Of a DNA stretch of 64,000 nucleotides, positions 8,577 through 17,453 are shown in pieces. A program made the translations under genes and the position numbers. Position 1 is the stretch's first letter. Each line of letters starts with the position of its first letter. The stretch is taken from NCBI GenBank assembly GCA_944378225.1, contig CALWGE010000004.1, forward strand, positions 1-64,000, given 5' to 3'. The notes below the pieces were generated by a model, which was not told the DNA's origin, did not search any database, and saw only the letters and a list, made by a program, of their open reading frames with translations. The stretch comes from an uncultured Merdimonas sp. (lineage in GTDB: Bacteria > Bacillota > Clostridia > Lachnospirales > Lachnospiraceae).

Positions 8577-9632
8577 ATGAAAAAGAGAACATTGAAGAAA
8601 CTGATGGCACTTGGATGCGCAGCAGCGCTGGTATTTTCCATGACGGGTTGCTCCGGCGGAGCAGATACGGCAGAAAAGGCGGAGTCCGGAACGGCTGCTG
8701 AAGAGATGGCAGATATGGGCGCTGCAGATGACTCTGAATACAGAATTGCCATTGTAAAACAGATGGACCATGCTTCTCTGGACGAGATCGCCAATGCAGT
8801 TGCAGCCGAACTGGATGCCCTTGCGGCTGAACACAATGTTACGATTAAATATGATATTTATTCCGGACAGAATGATCAGACGACTCTGAAACAGCTGGGA
8901 GATCAGGCTGTGGCAGACGGTGTGGATGCCATTATTCCCATTGCCACTCTGGCATCACAGGTAATGGCGGTCTGTGCAGAAGAAACAAAGACACCCGTTA
9001 TCTATGCGGCAATTTCAGATCCGGAAGCGGCTGAAATGACAGGAATTGATTATGTAACGGGAACCAGTGATGCATTGAATACAAAGCTTATTCTGGATAT
9101 GATGCTGGCAGCGAATCCCGATGTGGAAAAAGTAGGACTGCTCTATTCCCTGTCTGAAACAAATTCAACGAAACCCATTGCAGATGCAAAAGCTTATCTG
9201 GATGAAAAGCAGATTGCTTATACAGAGCAGACAGCAAATACGAATGACGAGGTTATTTCTGCAGCTTCCATTCTTGTGGCAGACGGAGTAGATGCCATTT
9301 TCACTCCTACTGATAACGTAATTATGGCAGCTGAACTTGCTATTTATGAAGACCTGGCGGCAGCCGGGATTCCCCATTACACAGGCGCAGATTCTTTTGT
9401 ACGTAACGGCGCTTTCGCTACCTGCGGTGTGAATTATACAACGCTGGGAACAGAAACCGCGGATCTGGCCTATACCGCCATCACAGAGGGGATGGATGGA
9501 CTGGAAGATTCCTATCTGTCGGAAGGCGGAATTATTACGGTAAATACAGAGACAGCAGAGGCTCTGGGTATTGATTATTCCGTATTTTCAGATATGGGAG
9601 AAATAGTTGAAGTTCAGACAACAGAAGAGTAA
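8577..9632 (+). CDS. trpX: Tryptophan ABC transporter, substrate-binding lipoprotein
   Basis: The precursor begins MKKRTLKKLM with a hydrophobic stretch and a lipobox SMTGC, so Cys25 would be lipidated and the protein tethered outside the membrane. The rest matches the ABC_sub_bind (PF04392) class: IAIVKQMDHASLDEI, DAIIPIATLASQVM, YAAISDPEAA and GVDAIFTPTDNVIM. The start at 8577 is chosen over the in-frame ATG at 8562 because GGAG (8564-8567) is spaced 9 bases from it and the signal peptide begins there. Two transporter genes follow, and the Trp T-box leader points to tryptophan, or a close precursor, as ligand. Confidence 0.85.
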   Translation: MKKRTLKKLMALGCAAALVFSMTGCSGGADTAEKAESGTAAEEMADMGAADDSEYRIAIVKQMDHASLDEIANAVAAELDALAAEHNVTIKYDIYSGQNDQTTLKQLGDQAVADGVDAIIPIATLASQVMAVCAEETKTPVIYAAISDPEAAEMTGIDYVTGTSDALNTKLILDMMLAANPDVEKVGLLYSLSETNSTKPIADAKAYLDEKQIAYTEQTANTNDEVISAASILVADGVDAIFTPTDNVIMAAELAIYEDLAAAGIPHYTGADSFVRNGAFATCGVNYTTLGTETADLAYTAITEGMDGLEDSYLSEGGIITVNTETAEALGIDYSVFSDMGEIVEVQTTEE

Positions 9633-9648
9633 GTGAGGTAATGTTTCC

Positions 9649-10557
9649 GTGCTTTACATTTTACAGACTGCTTTGGAACTGGGATTTTTGTATGCACTTA
9701 TACCGATGGCCCTGTTCCTGAGTTTCCGGATTTTAAATATTGCTGATATGACCACAGATGGATGTTTTGTTCTGGGTACTGCCGTTTCGGTAACGATGAC
9801 GGCAGCCGGACATCCGTTTCTTGCCATCCCCGCAGCTATGCTGGCGGGGATGTGCGCCGGTTTTGTGACGGCTTTTCTGCAGACACGTATGGGTGTTCCG
9901 TCAATACTGGCAGGTATTGTTACCAATATGGGACTTTATACAGTGAACCTGATGGTAATGGGCTGGAGTGCAAATGTGAGTCTTTTAAGAGATGCTACGA
10001 TCTTTTCCATATTTAAGGAAACAGGGATTGGCGGTGTCTGGTATGAGGCGCTTCTGGCAGGGACAGTGACTGTACTGGCAGGAGTTCTGCTGGTATTTTT
10101 CCTTGGAACGAGACTGGGACTTTCTATCCGGGCTACCGGAGATAATATCGACATGGTACGTGCGTCTTCCATTAATCCCACATTTACTATTACTGTGGGT
10201 CTGTGTATTGCCAATGCCCTGACAGCTCTTTCAGGAGCCATGGTAGGACAGTACCAGAATACGGCAGATATTAACGGAGGCACAGGAATCGTGGTCATTG
10301 GTCTGGCCTGTCTGATTATAGGCGAGACAGTACTGGGAAGACGTTCTGTAGTCAAAGGAGCCCTTGCGGCTGTCGTTGGCTCGGTTATTTACCGTTTTAT
10401 TTACGCTATCGTACTTTATACAAAGATTATGCCGGTACAGGGACTGCGTCTGGCAACGGCTGTGATTGTGGCTCTGGCTATCGCATTTCCGACGATTAAG
10501 AACTGGGCTGCCTTCCAGAAACGGAAGATGGCTGCGCGTCAGAAAGGAGGGCGATAA
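9649..10557 (+). CDS. trpY: Tryptophan ABC transporter, permease
   Basis: A 302-residue membrane permease of the BPD_transp_2 (branched-chain amino acid type) family with about eight hydrophobic segments: MLYILQTALELGFLYALIPM, RILNIADMTTDG, and ATGDNIDMVRASSINP in the conserved cytoplasmic loop. It starts at GTG with GAGG ten bases upstream. It lies between the lipoprotein and ATPase genes of the T-box unit. Tryptophan specificity rests on the leader, not on residues visible here. Confidence 0.85.
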   Translation: MLYILQTALELGFLYALIPMALFLSFRILNIADMTTDGCFVLGTAVSVTMTAAGHPFLAIPAAMLAGMCAGFVTAFLQTRMGVPSILAGIVTNMGLYTVNLMVMGWSANVSLLRDATIFSIFKETGIGGVWYEALLAGTVTVLAGVLLVFFLGTRLGLSIRATGDNIDMVRASSINPTFTITVGLCIANALTALSGAMVGQYQNTADINGGTGIVVIGLACLIIGETVLGRRSVVKGALAAVVGSVIYRFIYAIVLYTKIMPVQGLRLATAVIVALAIAFPTIKNWAAFQKRKMAARQKGGR

Positions 10558-10560
10558 GAG

Positions 10561-11358
10561 ATGCTGGATATACGCTCTGTTTCGAAAACATTCAATCCCG
10601 GAACGGTAAATGCCAAGAAAGCGCTGTCGGGTCTTTCGCTGCATCTGGATTCCGGAGATTTTGTGACAATTATCGGTTCCAACGGTGCGGGAAAATCCAC
10701 ATTGTTTAACGCTGTTGCAGGTGTATTTTATGTGGATGAGGGGTCGATTCTGCTGGACGGAACGAATCTGACATTCCTTCCGGAGTATCAGAGAAGCCGT
10801 ATGATTGGCCGGCTTTTTCAGGATCCGCTTAAAGGTACGGCTCCGGGGATGACAATAGAAGAAAATCTTGCCCTGGCATACCTGCGCTCTACGAAAGGAA
10901 GCGCTCCCTTTGCGCGGATTTCAAGAAGAGATAAAGAGCTTTTCCGTGAGAGACTTTCTCTGCTGCATATGGGACTTGAGAACCGTATGAAACAGCCGGT
11001 AGGCCTTCTGTCAGGCGGACAGCGTCAGGCGCTGACGCTCCTGATGGCAACTCTGGTGCCCCCAAAACTCCTGCTGCTTGATGAACATACGGCAGCGCTT
11101 GATCCGGGAACGGCTGAAAAAGTTCTGGATCTGACAAAAGAAATTGTAGCAAAGAAAAATATTACCTGCCTTATGATTACGCATAACATGAAGCAGGCTC
11201 TGGAACTTGGAAACAGGACACTGATGATGGCAGACGGAAATATTGTACTGGATGTGGGTGGGGAAGAACGAAAATCCATGTCTGTGGAACAGCTTCTGGC
11301 CCGCTTTAAAGAGGGAGCGGGACGTGAGCTGGACAACGACCGGATCCTGCTGTCCTGA
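10561..11358 (+). CDS. trpZ: Tryptophan ABC transporter, ATP-binding protein
   Basis: A 265-residue ABC ATPase with Walker A GSNGAGKST (39-47), a FQDP Q-loop, signature LSGGQRQALTLL, Walker B LLLLDEHTAALD and a switch histidine in MITHNMKQAL. It powers the permease encoded 3 bases upstream. The Walker B reads DEHTA rather than the common DEPTA, as in LivF/LivG-like relatives. A strong bidirectional terminator follows, closing the unit. Confidence 0.88.
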   Translation: MLDIRSVSKTFNPGTVNAKKALSGLSLHLDSGDFVTIIGSNGAGKSTLFNAVAGVFYVDEGSILLDGTNLTFLPEYQRSRMIGRLFQDPLKGTAPGMTIEENLALAYLRSTKGSAPFARISRRDKELFRERLSLLHMGLENRMKQPVGLLSGGQRQALTLLMATLVPPKLLLLDEHTAALDPGTAEKVLDLTKEIVAKKNITCLMITHNMKQALELGNRTLMMADGNIVLDVGGEERKSMSVEQLLARFKEGAGRELDNDRILLS

Positions 11359-11363
11359 TATTA

Positions 11364-11436
11364 AAAAATGAGACTTTCCTGTAAAATTCAGGCTTTTCTA
11401 AGCCCTGTATTTAAAAAGAAAGTCTCATTTTTGTTT
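11364..11436. terminator. Bidirectional terminator between trpZ and the convergent gene
   Basis: Fifteen-base perfect arms: AAAAATGAGACTTTC (11364-11378) and its complement at 11418-11432. The loop contains a smaller CCTG/CAGG hairpin. The A-run and T-run on either side let it terminate both the transporter operon and the minus-strand gene that ends at 11523. Confidence 0.85.
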
Positions 11437-11522
11437 TAAGAGTAGTATTCTCCGCACTCTTTTTGAGGCGTCTTTTATGCCGAATATTTTCTGGCACGGC
11501 AAAGGAAAAAAAGAGAAAGCGG

Positions 11523-12311
11523 TTAAACATCTCCTGCAATGATTTTTTCAATTCCGTGCATATCTGCAGCAATATCTGTAAATGAACTCCAGTAGCTGCC
11601 GATGAGTTTGTCTGTGGCTGCCAGGCAGTACAGATCAAGAAGGGCGTCATGCATCCCCTCCACCGAATTCCGGTCAATAGTTCTGTTCTGGTTACTGATA
11701 ATTTTCCCCGGAAATTCACGGCGCAGCAAAGCTTCCTCCGCCTGATCATCCGTGGCCAGGAAGAAACGACTTTCCGGATGAGTGACCAGCTCTTTTTTCA
11801 TTTCTGAGATAAACTGTTCTGTAGTGCTCTTTCCCATGGAAACAGCGTTATCTGTGCGTCGGATATGGACGCCGATACAGCGTGGAGCAAAGTCCTTTGT
11901 ATAAGAATCAATGCGTTTCTGAAGAGACGGAGTGGGTATATAGAGGCTGTAATCATGGGAAGGATAGAAATGCTCCCAGGTGAAAATATAAATTCTTTTT
12001 TTCAGGGAATGATAAAAATCAGCATTTAAAATACCGTCTGTTTTGTTGTTCAGAATATCATCATTTCCAAAGCGCTGCCCGGAGGTTAACTGCCAGAAAA
12101 GCTTTCTCGGGTCGTACAGGGAACGGATATTGATGATTTGAATATCCGGTTCTGCGACCGGAAGAAAGAGATCTTCAAAGGTACAATTGAGTTCCGGGCA
12201 CAGATACCACAGAACAATCAGTTTTTCTTTTCTGCGTTTCGCAAGTTCCCGGGCAGAATTAATTACCCGGATTCTATTGCATAAACCGCCTGAAGGTTGT
12301 ATTATTACCAT
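11523..12311 (-). CDS. Fucosyltransferase-like protein (GT11/GT23/NodZ-like fold)
   Basis: Begins MVIIQPSGGLCNRIR, and residues 149-154 read HIRRTD, the HxRRxD-type GDP-binding signature shared by alpha-fucosyltransferases (GT11, GT23, NodZ) and related GT-B enzymes. A late motif, ATDDQAEEALLRREF, is also typical. The open frame extends 60 codons upstream, but ATG 12311 gives the family N-terminus and has an AGGA site ahead. At 262 residues it is short for GT23. The gene is a single minus-strand cistron between two plus-strand units, with its own promoter, which suggests a separately acquired module. GDP-fucose use is a family inference only. Confidence 0.65.
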   Translation of the reverse strand: MVIIQPSGGLCNRIRVINSARELAKRRKEKLIVLWYLCPELNCTFEDLFLPVAEPDIQIINIRSLYDPRKLFWQLTSGQRFGNDDILNNKTDGILNADFYHSLKKRIYIFTWEHFYPSHDYSLYIPTPSLQKRIDSYTKDFAPRCIGVHIRRTDNAVSMGKSTTEQFISEMKKELVTHPESRFFLATDDQAEEALLRREFPGKIISNQNRTIDRNSVEGMHDALLDLYCLAATDKLIGSYWSSFTDIAADMHGIEKIIAGDV

Positions 12312-12396
12312 AGTATATCCTGCCGTAGTCATGCACAGAAACCAGCTGACTGCGGTCTGCCTTTCAATGAAAAGTTTTGTAGCTGCCGATACTGGC

Positions 12397-12425
12397 ATTA
12401 TAGCATTTTGAAAATACTGAAACAA
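12397..12425 (-). promoter_or_regulatory. Promoter for the fucosyltransferase-like gene
   Basis: On the minus strand TTGTTT (12420-12425) and TATAAT (12397-12402) are separated by 17 bases. This predicts an ~80-base leader before ATG 12311. It lies in the 180-base divergent gap shared with the plus-strand GT4 gene; no comparably good promoter was seen for that gene. Confidence 0.6.
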
Positions 12426-12491
12426 GAGAGAACTTGGAGAACTGCAGAATTCAGGAAACTGTTTCTGGATATAAACCGGAGGTCGTAACAT

Positions 12492-13700
12492 TTGAAGGTA
12501 TTACAGATTAACACAGTCTGCGGAAGCGGAAGCGTAGGCCGTATCACGGTAGACATAGTCCATGCGCTGGGAAAAGCAGGGGACGAAGGTATGGTGGCCT
12601 TTGGCCGAAAACAGAAGCCGGAAGGTGTAAAAGCATATAAATTCGGTACAGATCTGGATATGGGAATTCATGTGCTTCACACTTTTCTCAAAGGGGAGCA
12701 TGGATTTGCCTCTTCCGGACAGACAGAAAAACTGGTTAAAAAAATTGAGGAATATAATCCGGATATTATCCATCTTCATAATATCCATGGCTTTTATCTG
12801 GATGTGGAAGAGTTATTCTGGTACCTGAAACAAGCCGGAAAACCTGTGGTCTGGACTTTGCATGACTGCTGGAGCTTCACAGGCCATTGCGCACATTTTG
12901 ATTATATCGGCTGTATGAAATGGAAGACGGGCTGCGGGGACTGTCCTCAATACAGAAATGTCTACCCTTATGCGCTTTTTAAAGACAATTCAGCCCGTAA
13001 TTATCGGAGAAAAAAGAAAGCCTTTACCGGGGTGGCGGATTTGACGATAGTCACGCCTTCCCGGTGGCTGGCAGGTTATGTACGCCAGTCTTTTCTGGGA
13101 GAGTATCCGGTTCAGGTGATCCCGAACGGAATTGCCCTTGGCAAATTCTGTCCGGTGGAAAAAGGACTCCGGAAAAAGCTTGGATTTGAAGGAAAGTATA
13201 TACTTCTGGGCGTGGCCGGTATGTGGGAGGAGCGTAAGGGTTATGCCTGGTTTGAGGAGCTTGCGGACAGGCTGGATGACTCCTTCCAGATTATTCTGAT
13301 TGGCCTGTCAAAACGGAAGATGAAAACCCTTCATCCTAAGATTTACGGAGTTATGAGGACGAACAGTATGGAGGAACTGGCAGAGTATTATTCCATGGCA
13401 GACGTCTATGTGAATACGACGCTTGAAGATACCTTCCCGACTACCAATCTGGAAGCGCTGGCCTGCGGTACGCCTGTCATCACCTTTGCTACAGGAGGCA
13501 GCGTGGAGTCTGTGGACATTTCCTGCGGGAAAATTGTGCCCAGAGGCGATACAGAGGCGCTGATTCACGCTATTGAGGAAATGCGAAGGGAACCGGACAA
13601 AAAAGAAGCCTGTCTGAAAAAGGCAGCAGAGTATGATAAAGATGAAAGATTTCAGGATTATCTGAAGCTCTACAAAAGTCTTTTGGAGAAACGAAAATAA
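12492..13700 (+). CDS. GT4 family glycosyltransferase
   Basis: A GT-B fold retaining glycosyltransferase of 402 residues. It opens MKVLQINTVCGSGSVGRI, has HLHNIHGFYLD and WTLHDCWSFTGHCAHF in the N-domain, VIPNGIALGKF at the hinge, and LEALACGTPVITFATGGS as the C-terminal donor-binding E-x7-E-like segment. TTG is the start codon, supported by GGAGG 9 bases upstream. It is the first gene of the long operon reaching to 26512. It is expected to act at the inner membrane face on lipid-linked acceptors; the sugar is unknown. Confidence 0.85.
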   Translation: MKVLQINTVCGSGSVGRITVDIVHALGKAGDEGMVAFGRKQKPEGVKAYKFGTDLDMGIHVLHTFLKGEHGFASSGQTEKLVKKIEEYNPDIIHLHNIHGFYLDVEELFWYLKQAGKPVVWTLHDCWSFTGHCAHFDYIGCMKWKTGCGDCPQYRNVYPYALFKDNSARNYRRKKKAFTGVADLTIVTPSRWLAGYVRQSFLGEYPVQVIPNGIALGKFCPVEKGLRKKLGFEGKYILLGVAGMWEERKGYAWFEELADRLDDSFQIILIGLSKRKMKTLHPKIYGVMRTNSMEELAEYYSMADVYVNTTLEDTFPTTNLEALACGTPVITFATGGSVESVDISCGKIVPRGDTEALIHAIEEMRREPDKKEACLKKAAEYDKDERFQDYLKLYKSLLEKRK

Positions 13701-13701
13701 A

Positions 13702-14454
13702 ATGGAAAGTAGTAAGCCAAAGGTTTCGGTGATTACCGCGACTTATAATGATAAAGAAAATCTGCGCAGGATCATTCATCAGGTGGATGCCCAGAATTAT
13801 GAAAATATAGAATACATCATTGTGGACGGAGGATCTGCAGACGGGACTCTGGAGGTGATTCAGCAGGCCAGCCAGCAGTTTGGAGAACGGCTGAAATGGA
13901 TTTCCGAGCCGGACAGGGGAATTTACGATGCAATTAATAAGGGAATCCGTATGGCTTCGGGGGATATCCTGGGCTGTTGCTTTGACGAATATGCCGGTAC
14001 CGATGTTATCACAAAGATGGTGGACATCATGGAACGGGAGCATACGGACGGTGTTCACGGGGATCTGTACTATATGGATGGAGAGCGGGTTGTGCGTCGC
14101 TGGCATCAGGGACAGGGAAAAATCAGGTTTGGATGGATGCCCGGTCATCCGACGCTGTATCTCAGGAAAGAGGTATATGATCGGTTTGGCCTCTATAAAA
14201 CGGATTATCGGATTTCAGCCGATTATGAATTTATGATCCGCATTCTGAAAGAGGGAAAAGTACGGCTTTCCTATCTGCCGGAGGTGTTGATTTACATGTC
14301 TCACGGCGGAACCAGCACAAACAGCCTTGGTGCGTATCTGGAAGGCATGAAAGAAGGAAACCGCGCGCTGCGGGAGAACGGCGTACGTTTTGCCTGGTTT
14401 ACAGATGTGTGCCGGACTTTGAGAGTACTTGCGCAGTTTGTGAAAAAGAAGTAA
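13702..14454 (+). CDS. GT2 family glycosyltransferase
   Basis: Residues near the N-terminus read KVSVITATYNDKENLRRII and YIIVDGGSADGTLEVI, the variant GT2 signature found in repeat-unit transferases. It continues with EPDRGIYDAINKGI and MPGHPTLYLRKEVYDRFG. It is 250 residues, soluble, and starts one base after the GT4 stop codon, so the two are tightly coupled. The FDEYAG segment replaces the usual DxD-like loop, so the metal site is less obvious than in the other GT2s here. Confidence 0.82.
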   Translation: MESSKPKVSVITATYNDKENLRRIIHQVDAQNYENIEYIIVDGGSADGTLEVIQQASQQFGERLKWISEPDRGIYDAINKGIRMASGDILGCCFDEYAGTDVITKMVDIMEREHTDGVHGDLYYMDGERVVRRWHQGQGKIRFGWMPGHPTLYLRKEVYDRFGLYKTDYRISADYEFMIRILKEGKVRLSYLPEVLIYMSHGGTSTNSLGAYLEGMKEGNRALRENGVRFAWFTDVCRTLRVLAQFVKKK

Positions 14455-14487
14455 GATAAAAAGAACATAAAAGTAAGGAGAACACAG

Positions 14488-15189
14488 ATGGAGTGTCTGG
14501 TGATAATCCCGGCGTACAACGAAGAAGAGAATATTGTGCGTGTAGTGGAAAATCTGAAGGAAAACTATCCTATGTATGATTATGTGGTGATCAATGACGG
14601 ATCATCCGATGACACGGCCCGTATCTGCAGGAAAAAGGGATATGAGCTGGTAGATCTTCCTGTAAATCTGGGACTTGCAGGCGCGTTTCAGACAGGATTG
14701 AAATATGCCTACAGAAAAGGGTATGATTATGCGATTCAGTTTGACGCGGACGGTCAGCACAGGGCGGAGTATATAGCACCGATGCTGGAGAAGATAAGAG
14801 AAGGCTATGACATTGTCATCGGCTCCCGCTTTGTGACGGAGAAAAAGCCGCATTCCATGCGGATGCTGGGAAGCAGACTGATTTCTGTGGCTACAAAAAT
14901 GACCACCGGGAAAAAAGTCAAAGATCCTACTTCAGGCATGAGAATGTTTAACAAAAAAATGATTGCAGAGTTTGCGCTGAACCTGAACTATGGACCGGAA
15001 CCGGATACTATTTCCTATCTCCTTAAACAGGGAGCTACCATTGCGGAAGTACAGGTACAGATGGATGAGCGCGTAGCAGGAGAGAGCTATCTGAATGTTA
15101 CCAGATCCATGATGTATATGCTTAGGATGCTTCTGTCTATTCTGTTTATTCAGAACTTCCGGAAACGCAGGGAGGTGAAGGTTCGATGA
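14488..15189 (+). CDS. DPM1-like polyprenyl-phosphate glycosyltransferase (GT2)
   Basis: A 233-residue GT2 of the dolichyl-phosphate mannose synthase type: CLVIIPAYNEEENIVRVVEN, VINDGSSDDTA, LGLAGAFQTGLKYA, FDADGQH and DPTSGMRMFNK. Such enzymes load a sugar from an NDP donor onto polyprenyl phosphate for use outside the membrane by GT-C enzymes. It lacks the two C-terminal TM helices of GtrB. The next gene, a small DUF2304 membrane protein overlapping by 4 bases, probably supplies membrane anchoring, a recurrent pairing in Firmicutes. Good AAGGAG site. Confidence 0.82.
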   Translation: MECLVIIPAYNEEENIVRVVENLKENYPMYDYVVINDGSSDDTARICRKKGYELVDLPVNLGLAGAFQTGLKYAYRKGYDYAIQFDADGQHRAEYIAPMLEKIREGYDIVIGSRFVTEKKPHSMRMLGSRLISVATKMTTGKKVKDPTSGMRMFNKKMIAEFALNLNYGPEPDTISYLLKQGATIAEVQVQMDERVAGESYLNVTRSMMYMLRMLLSILFIQNFRKRREVKVR

Positions 15190-15578
15190 GTACGGTGTTT
15201 CGTGTAATTCTGATAGTGGTATCGCTTTTGACGACTTTCTATATCCTGAAAAAGATCCGGCAGTCAAAGCTGCAGATTGAGTATGCAATTTTCTGGATTC
15301 TGTTTTCGGGCGTACTGATTATATTCAGTCTGTTCCCCTGGCTGGTATCCATGTTTACAAGATTGATTGGCATGCAGCTTCCTGTAAATTTTATCTTCCT
15401 GTTCTTTATCTTCGTACTGATGGTAAAGATGTTCCTTATGACAATAGAATTGTCTACGCTGGAAAATAAAGTGAAGGATCTGACACAGGAGCTGGCACTT
15501 GAGGAGAAAGAACGTCAGGACGAGCATAGAGAAGAGTTTTTGGAAGAAACGATGAAAACAAAGGAAACTTTAGAGTGA
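15186..15578 (+). CDS. DUF2304 small membrane protein
   Basis: 130 residues with three hydrophobic segments (about 3-20, 33-52 and 62-85) and a charged coiled-coil-like tail (ELSTLENKVKDLTQELALEE), matching DUF2304. Start and previous stop overlap (ATGA). The function is not established. The constant neighbourhood with DPM1-like GT2 enzymes suggests a membrane partner or regulator of that enzyme. Confidence 0.8.
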   Translation: MSTVFRVILIVVSLLTTFYILKKIRQSKLQIEYAIFWILFSGVLIIFSLFPWLVSMFTRLIGMQLPVNFIFLFFIFVLMVKMFLMTIELSTLENKVKDLTQELALEEKERQDEHREEFLEETMKTKETLE

Positions 15579-15595
15579 GATAAAGGAGAAAATGT

Positions 15596-16459
15596 ATGAA
15601 AAAGATTATTGTGACAGGCTGCAACGGTCAGCTGGGACGGGCAGTAAATCAGCAGTATGCAGGAAGCACAGAGTATGAGCTGGTGAATACCGATGTTGGA
15701 GAACTGGATATTACGAAGGTGGATGAGGTCCTGAAACTGGCGCGGGAAGTAAAGCCTTACGCAATTATCAATTGTGCTGCCTATACAAATGTAGACAAGT
15801 GTGAGACAGAGCCTGATCTGGCCTATAAAATCAATGCGGTAGGCGCCCGCAATCTGGCTATTGCAGCTTCTGATACAGGAGCAAAGCTGATGCACATTTC
15901 TACGGACTATGTATTTCCCGGAGACGTGTCTGCTCATCCGCTTACAGAGTTTGACAGGGTGAATCCCAAAAGTATGTATGGGGTTACGAAACTGGCTGGC
16001 GAGAACTTTGTCCGGGATTTTGCAGATCGTTATTTTATGATCAGGACGGCATGGCTGTATGGCGATGGACATAATTTTGCAAAGACCATGCTGAAACTGT
16101 CTGAGACAAATGATACCATTGGTGTAGTGATGGATCAGGTGGGAACACCTACCAGCGCTGAAGAGCTGGCAAAGGCAATCAAATACCTGCTGCCGACAGA
16201 TAACTACGGTTTGTTCCATGGAACCTGCGAGGGAGATACGAACTGGGCAGAGTTTGCTGCTACTGTTCTTAAACTGGCAGGAAAGAAAACGGTAATCGAG
16301 CCTATTACCTCTCAGGAGTACAAACGCCGTTTCCCGGCGTCTGCAGACCGGCCGGCATATTCCATTCTGGAAAACTATATGCTGAAGCTTACTACAGATT
16401 TTTCTTTTGCACCCTGGCAGGATGCCATTGAGGTGTATATGAAGGAACTGCTGGGGTAG
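15596..16459 (+). CDS. rfbD: dTDP-4-dehydrorhamnose reductase
   Basis: A short-chain dehydrogenase-type enzyme of 287 residues. It has GCNGQLGR (8-15) for NAD(P)H binding, NCAAYTNVDKCE, STDYVFPGD (102-110), and the catalytic Tyr128 and Lys132 in SMYGVTKLAGE. It reduces dTDP-4-dehydro-L-rhamnose to dTDP-L-rhamnose in the cytoplasm. The partner genes rmlA, rmlB and rmlC are not recognised in the window, so the substrate must come from enzymes encoded elsewhere. It sits between DUF2304 and a GtrB-like enzyme in the polysaccharide operon. Confidence 0.9.
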   Translation: MKKIIVTGCNGQLGRAVNQQYAGSTEYELVNTDVGELDITKVDEVLKLAREVKPYAIINCAAYTNVDKCETEPDLAYKINAVGARNLAIAASDTGAKLMHISTDYVFPGDVSAHPLTEFDRVNPKSMYGVTKLAGENFVRDFADRYFMIRTAWLYGDGHNFAKTMLKLSETNDTIGVVMDQVGTPTSAEELAKAIKYLLPTDNYGLFHGTCEGDTNWAEFAATVLKLAGKKTVIEPITSQEYKRRFPASADRPAYSILENYMLKLTTDFSFAPWQDAIEVYMKELLG

Positions 16460-16490
16460 AAAAGTCCCCATATGAAAGGAGATACGCCTG

Positions 16491-17444
16491 ATGGCTGGAA
16501 AAGATATTCTGTATCTGGTAATTCCCTGTTATAACGAAGAAGCTGTACTGCATGAGACGGCAAAACAGCTGCTCGCCAAAATGAATTCCATGTTTGAGCG
16601 GGATATGATTTCCAGAGACAGCAAAATCATGTTTGTGAATGATGGTTCAAAGGACAGAACCTGGGAGATTATTGAAGAACTTCATGCGTCCAATCCCATC
16701 TATTCCGGCGTAAAGCTGTCCAGGAACAAGGGACATCAGAACGCTCTTCTGGCGGGGCTGATGACTGCGAAGGAAAAAGCTGACATGATGATTTCTCTTG
16801 ATGCCGATTTGCAGGATGACGTAGATGTCATTGACCAGATGGTAGAGAAATATTATGAGGGAAATGACGTAGTCTACGGAGTACGCAGCGCCAGAAAAAC
16901 AGATACCTTTTTTAAAAAATTTACTGCAGAAAGTTTTTATAAACTTTTAAAATGCATGGGAGTCGAGATTGTGTATAATCACGCAGACTACCGTCTTATG
17001 AGTAAAAGAGCTGTGGAAGGACTGGCACAGTTCCGGGAAGTCAATCTCTTTCTGCGCGGAATCGTACCATTAATTGGCTATAAATCAGAAGTCGTGACAT
17101 ATGAGCGTCATGAGCGTTTTGCCGGAGAATCCAAATATCCTCTGAAAAAGATGCTTGCGTTTGCCACAGATGGAATTACGTCGTTCAGCATCAAGCCTAT
17201 CCGGTTTATCACAACCTGCGGAATACTGATTTTCGGTATCAGTATTCTGATGCTGATTTATTTCCTGGCAGTACATTTTATGGGACGGACAGTAGCCGGA
17301 TGGACCAGTATGATTGTTTCTATCTGGGCAATTGGCGGTCTGCAGCTTCTGGCTATCGGAATTGTGGGAGAATATATCGGCAAGATTTATCTGGAGACGA
17401 AGGATCGTCCCAAATACATTATTGAAACCGTACTGGATAATTAG
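16491..17444 (+). CDS. GtrB-like polyprenyl-phosphate glycosyltransferase (GT2, two TM)
   Basis: The 317-residue protein has an N-terminal GT2 domain (LYLVIPCYNEEAVLHETA, FVNDGSKDRTWE, KGHQNALLAGL, SLDADLQDD) and two C-terminal membrane helices (about 236-258 and 273-295). It ends GEYIGKIYLETKDRPKY, the GtrB/ArnC/Stt-type architecture. It transfers a sugar from UDP- or another NDP-sugar to undecaprenyl phosphate at the cytoplasmic face. The following two genes are GT-C membrane proteins, the expected users of that lipid-linked sugar. Good AAAGGAG site. Confidence 0.85.
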   Translation: MAGKDILYLVIPCYNEEAVLHETAKQLLAKMNSMFERDMISRDSKIMFVNDGSKDRTWEIIEELHASNPIYSGVKLSRNKGHQNALLAGLMTAKEKADMMISLDADLQDDVDVIDQMVEKYYEGNDVVYGVRSARKTDTFFKKFTAESFYKLLKCMGVEIVYNHADYRLMSKRAVEGLAQFREVNLFLRGIVPLIGYKSEVVTYERHERFAGESKYPLKKMLAFATDGITSFSIKPIRFITTCGILIFGISILMLIYFLAVHFMGRTVAGWTSMIVSIWAIGGLQLLAIGIVGEYIGKIYLETKDRPKYIIETVLDN

Positions 17445-17453
17445 GAGAGATTT

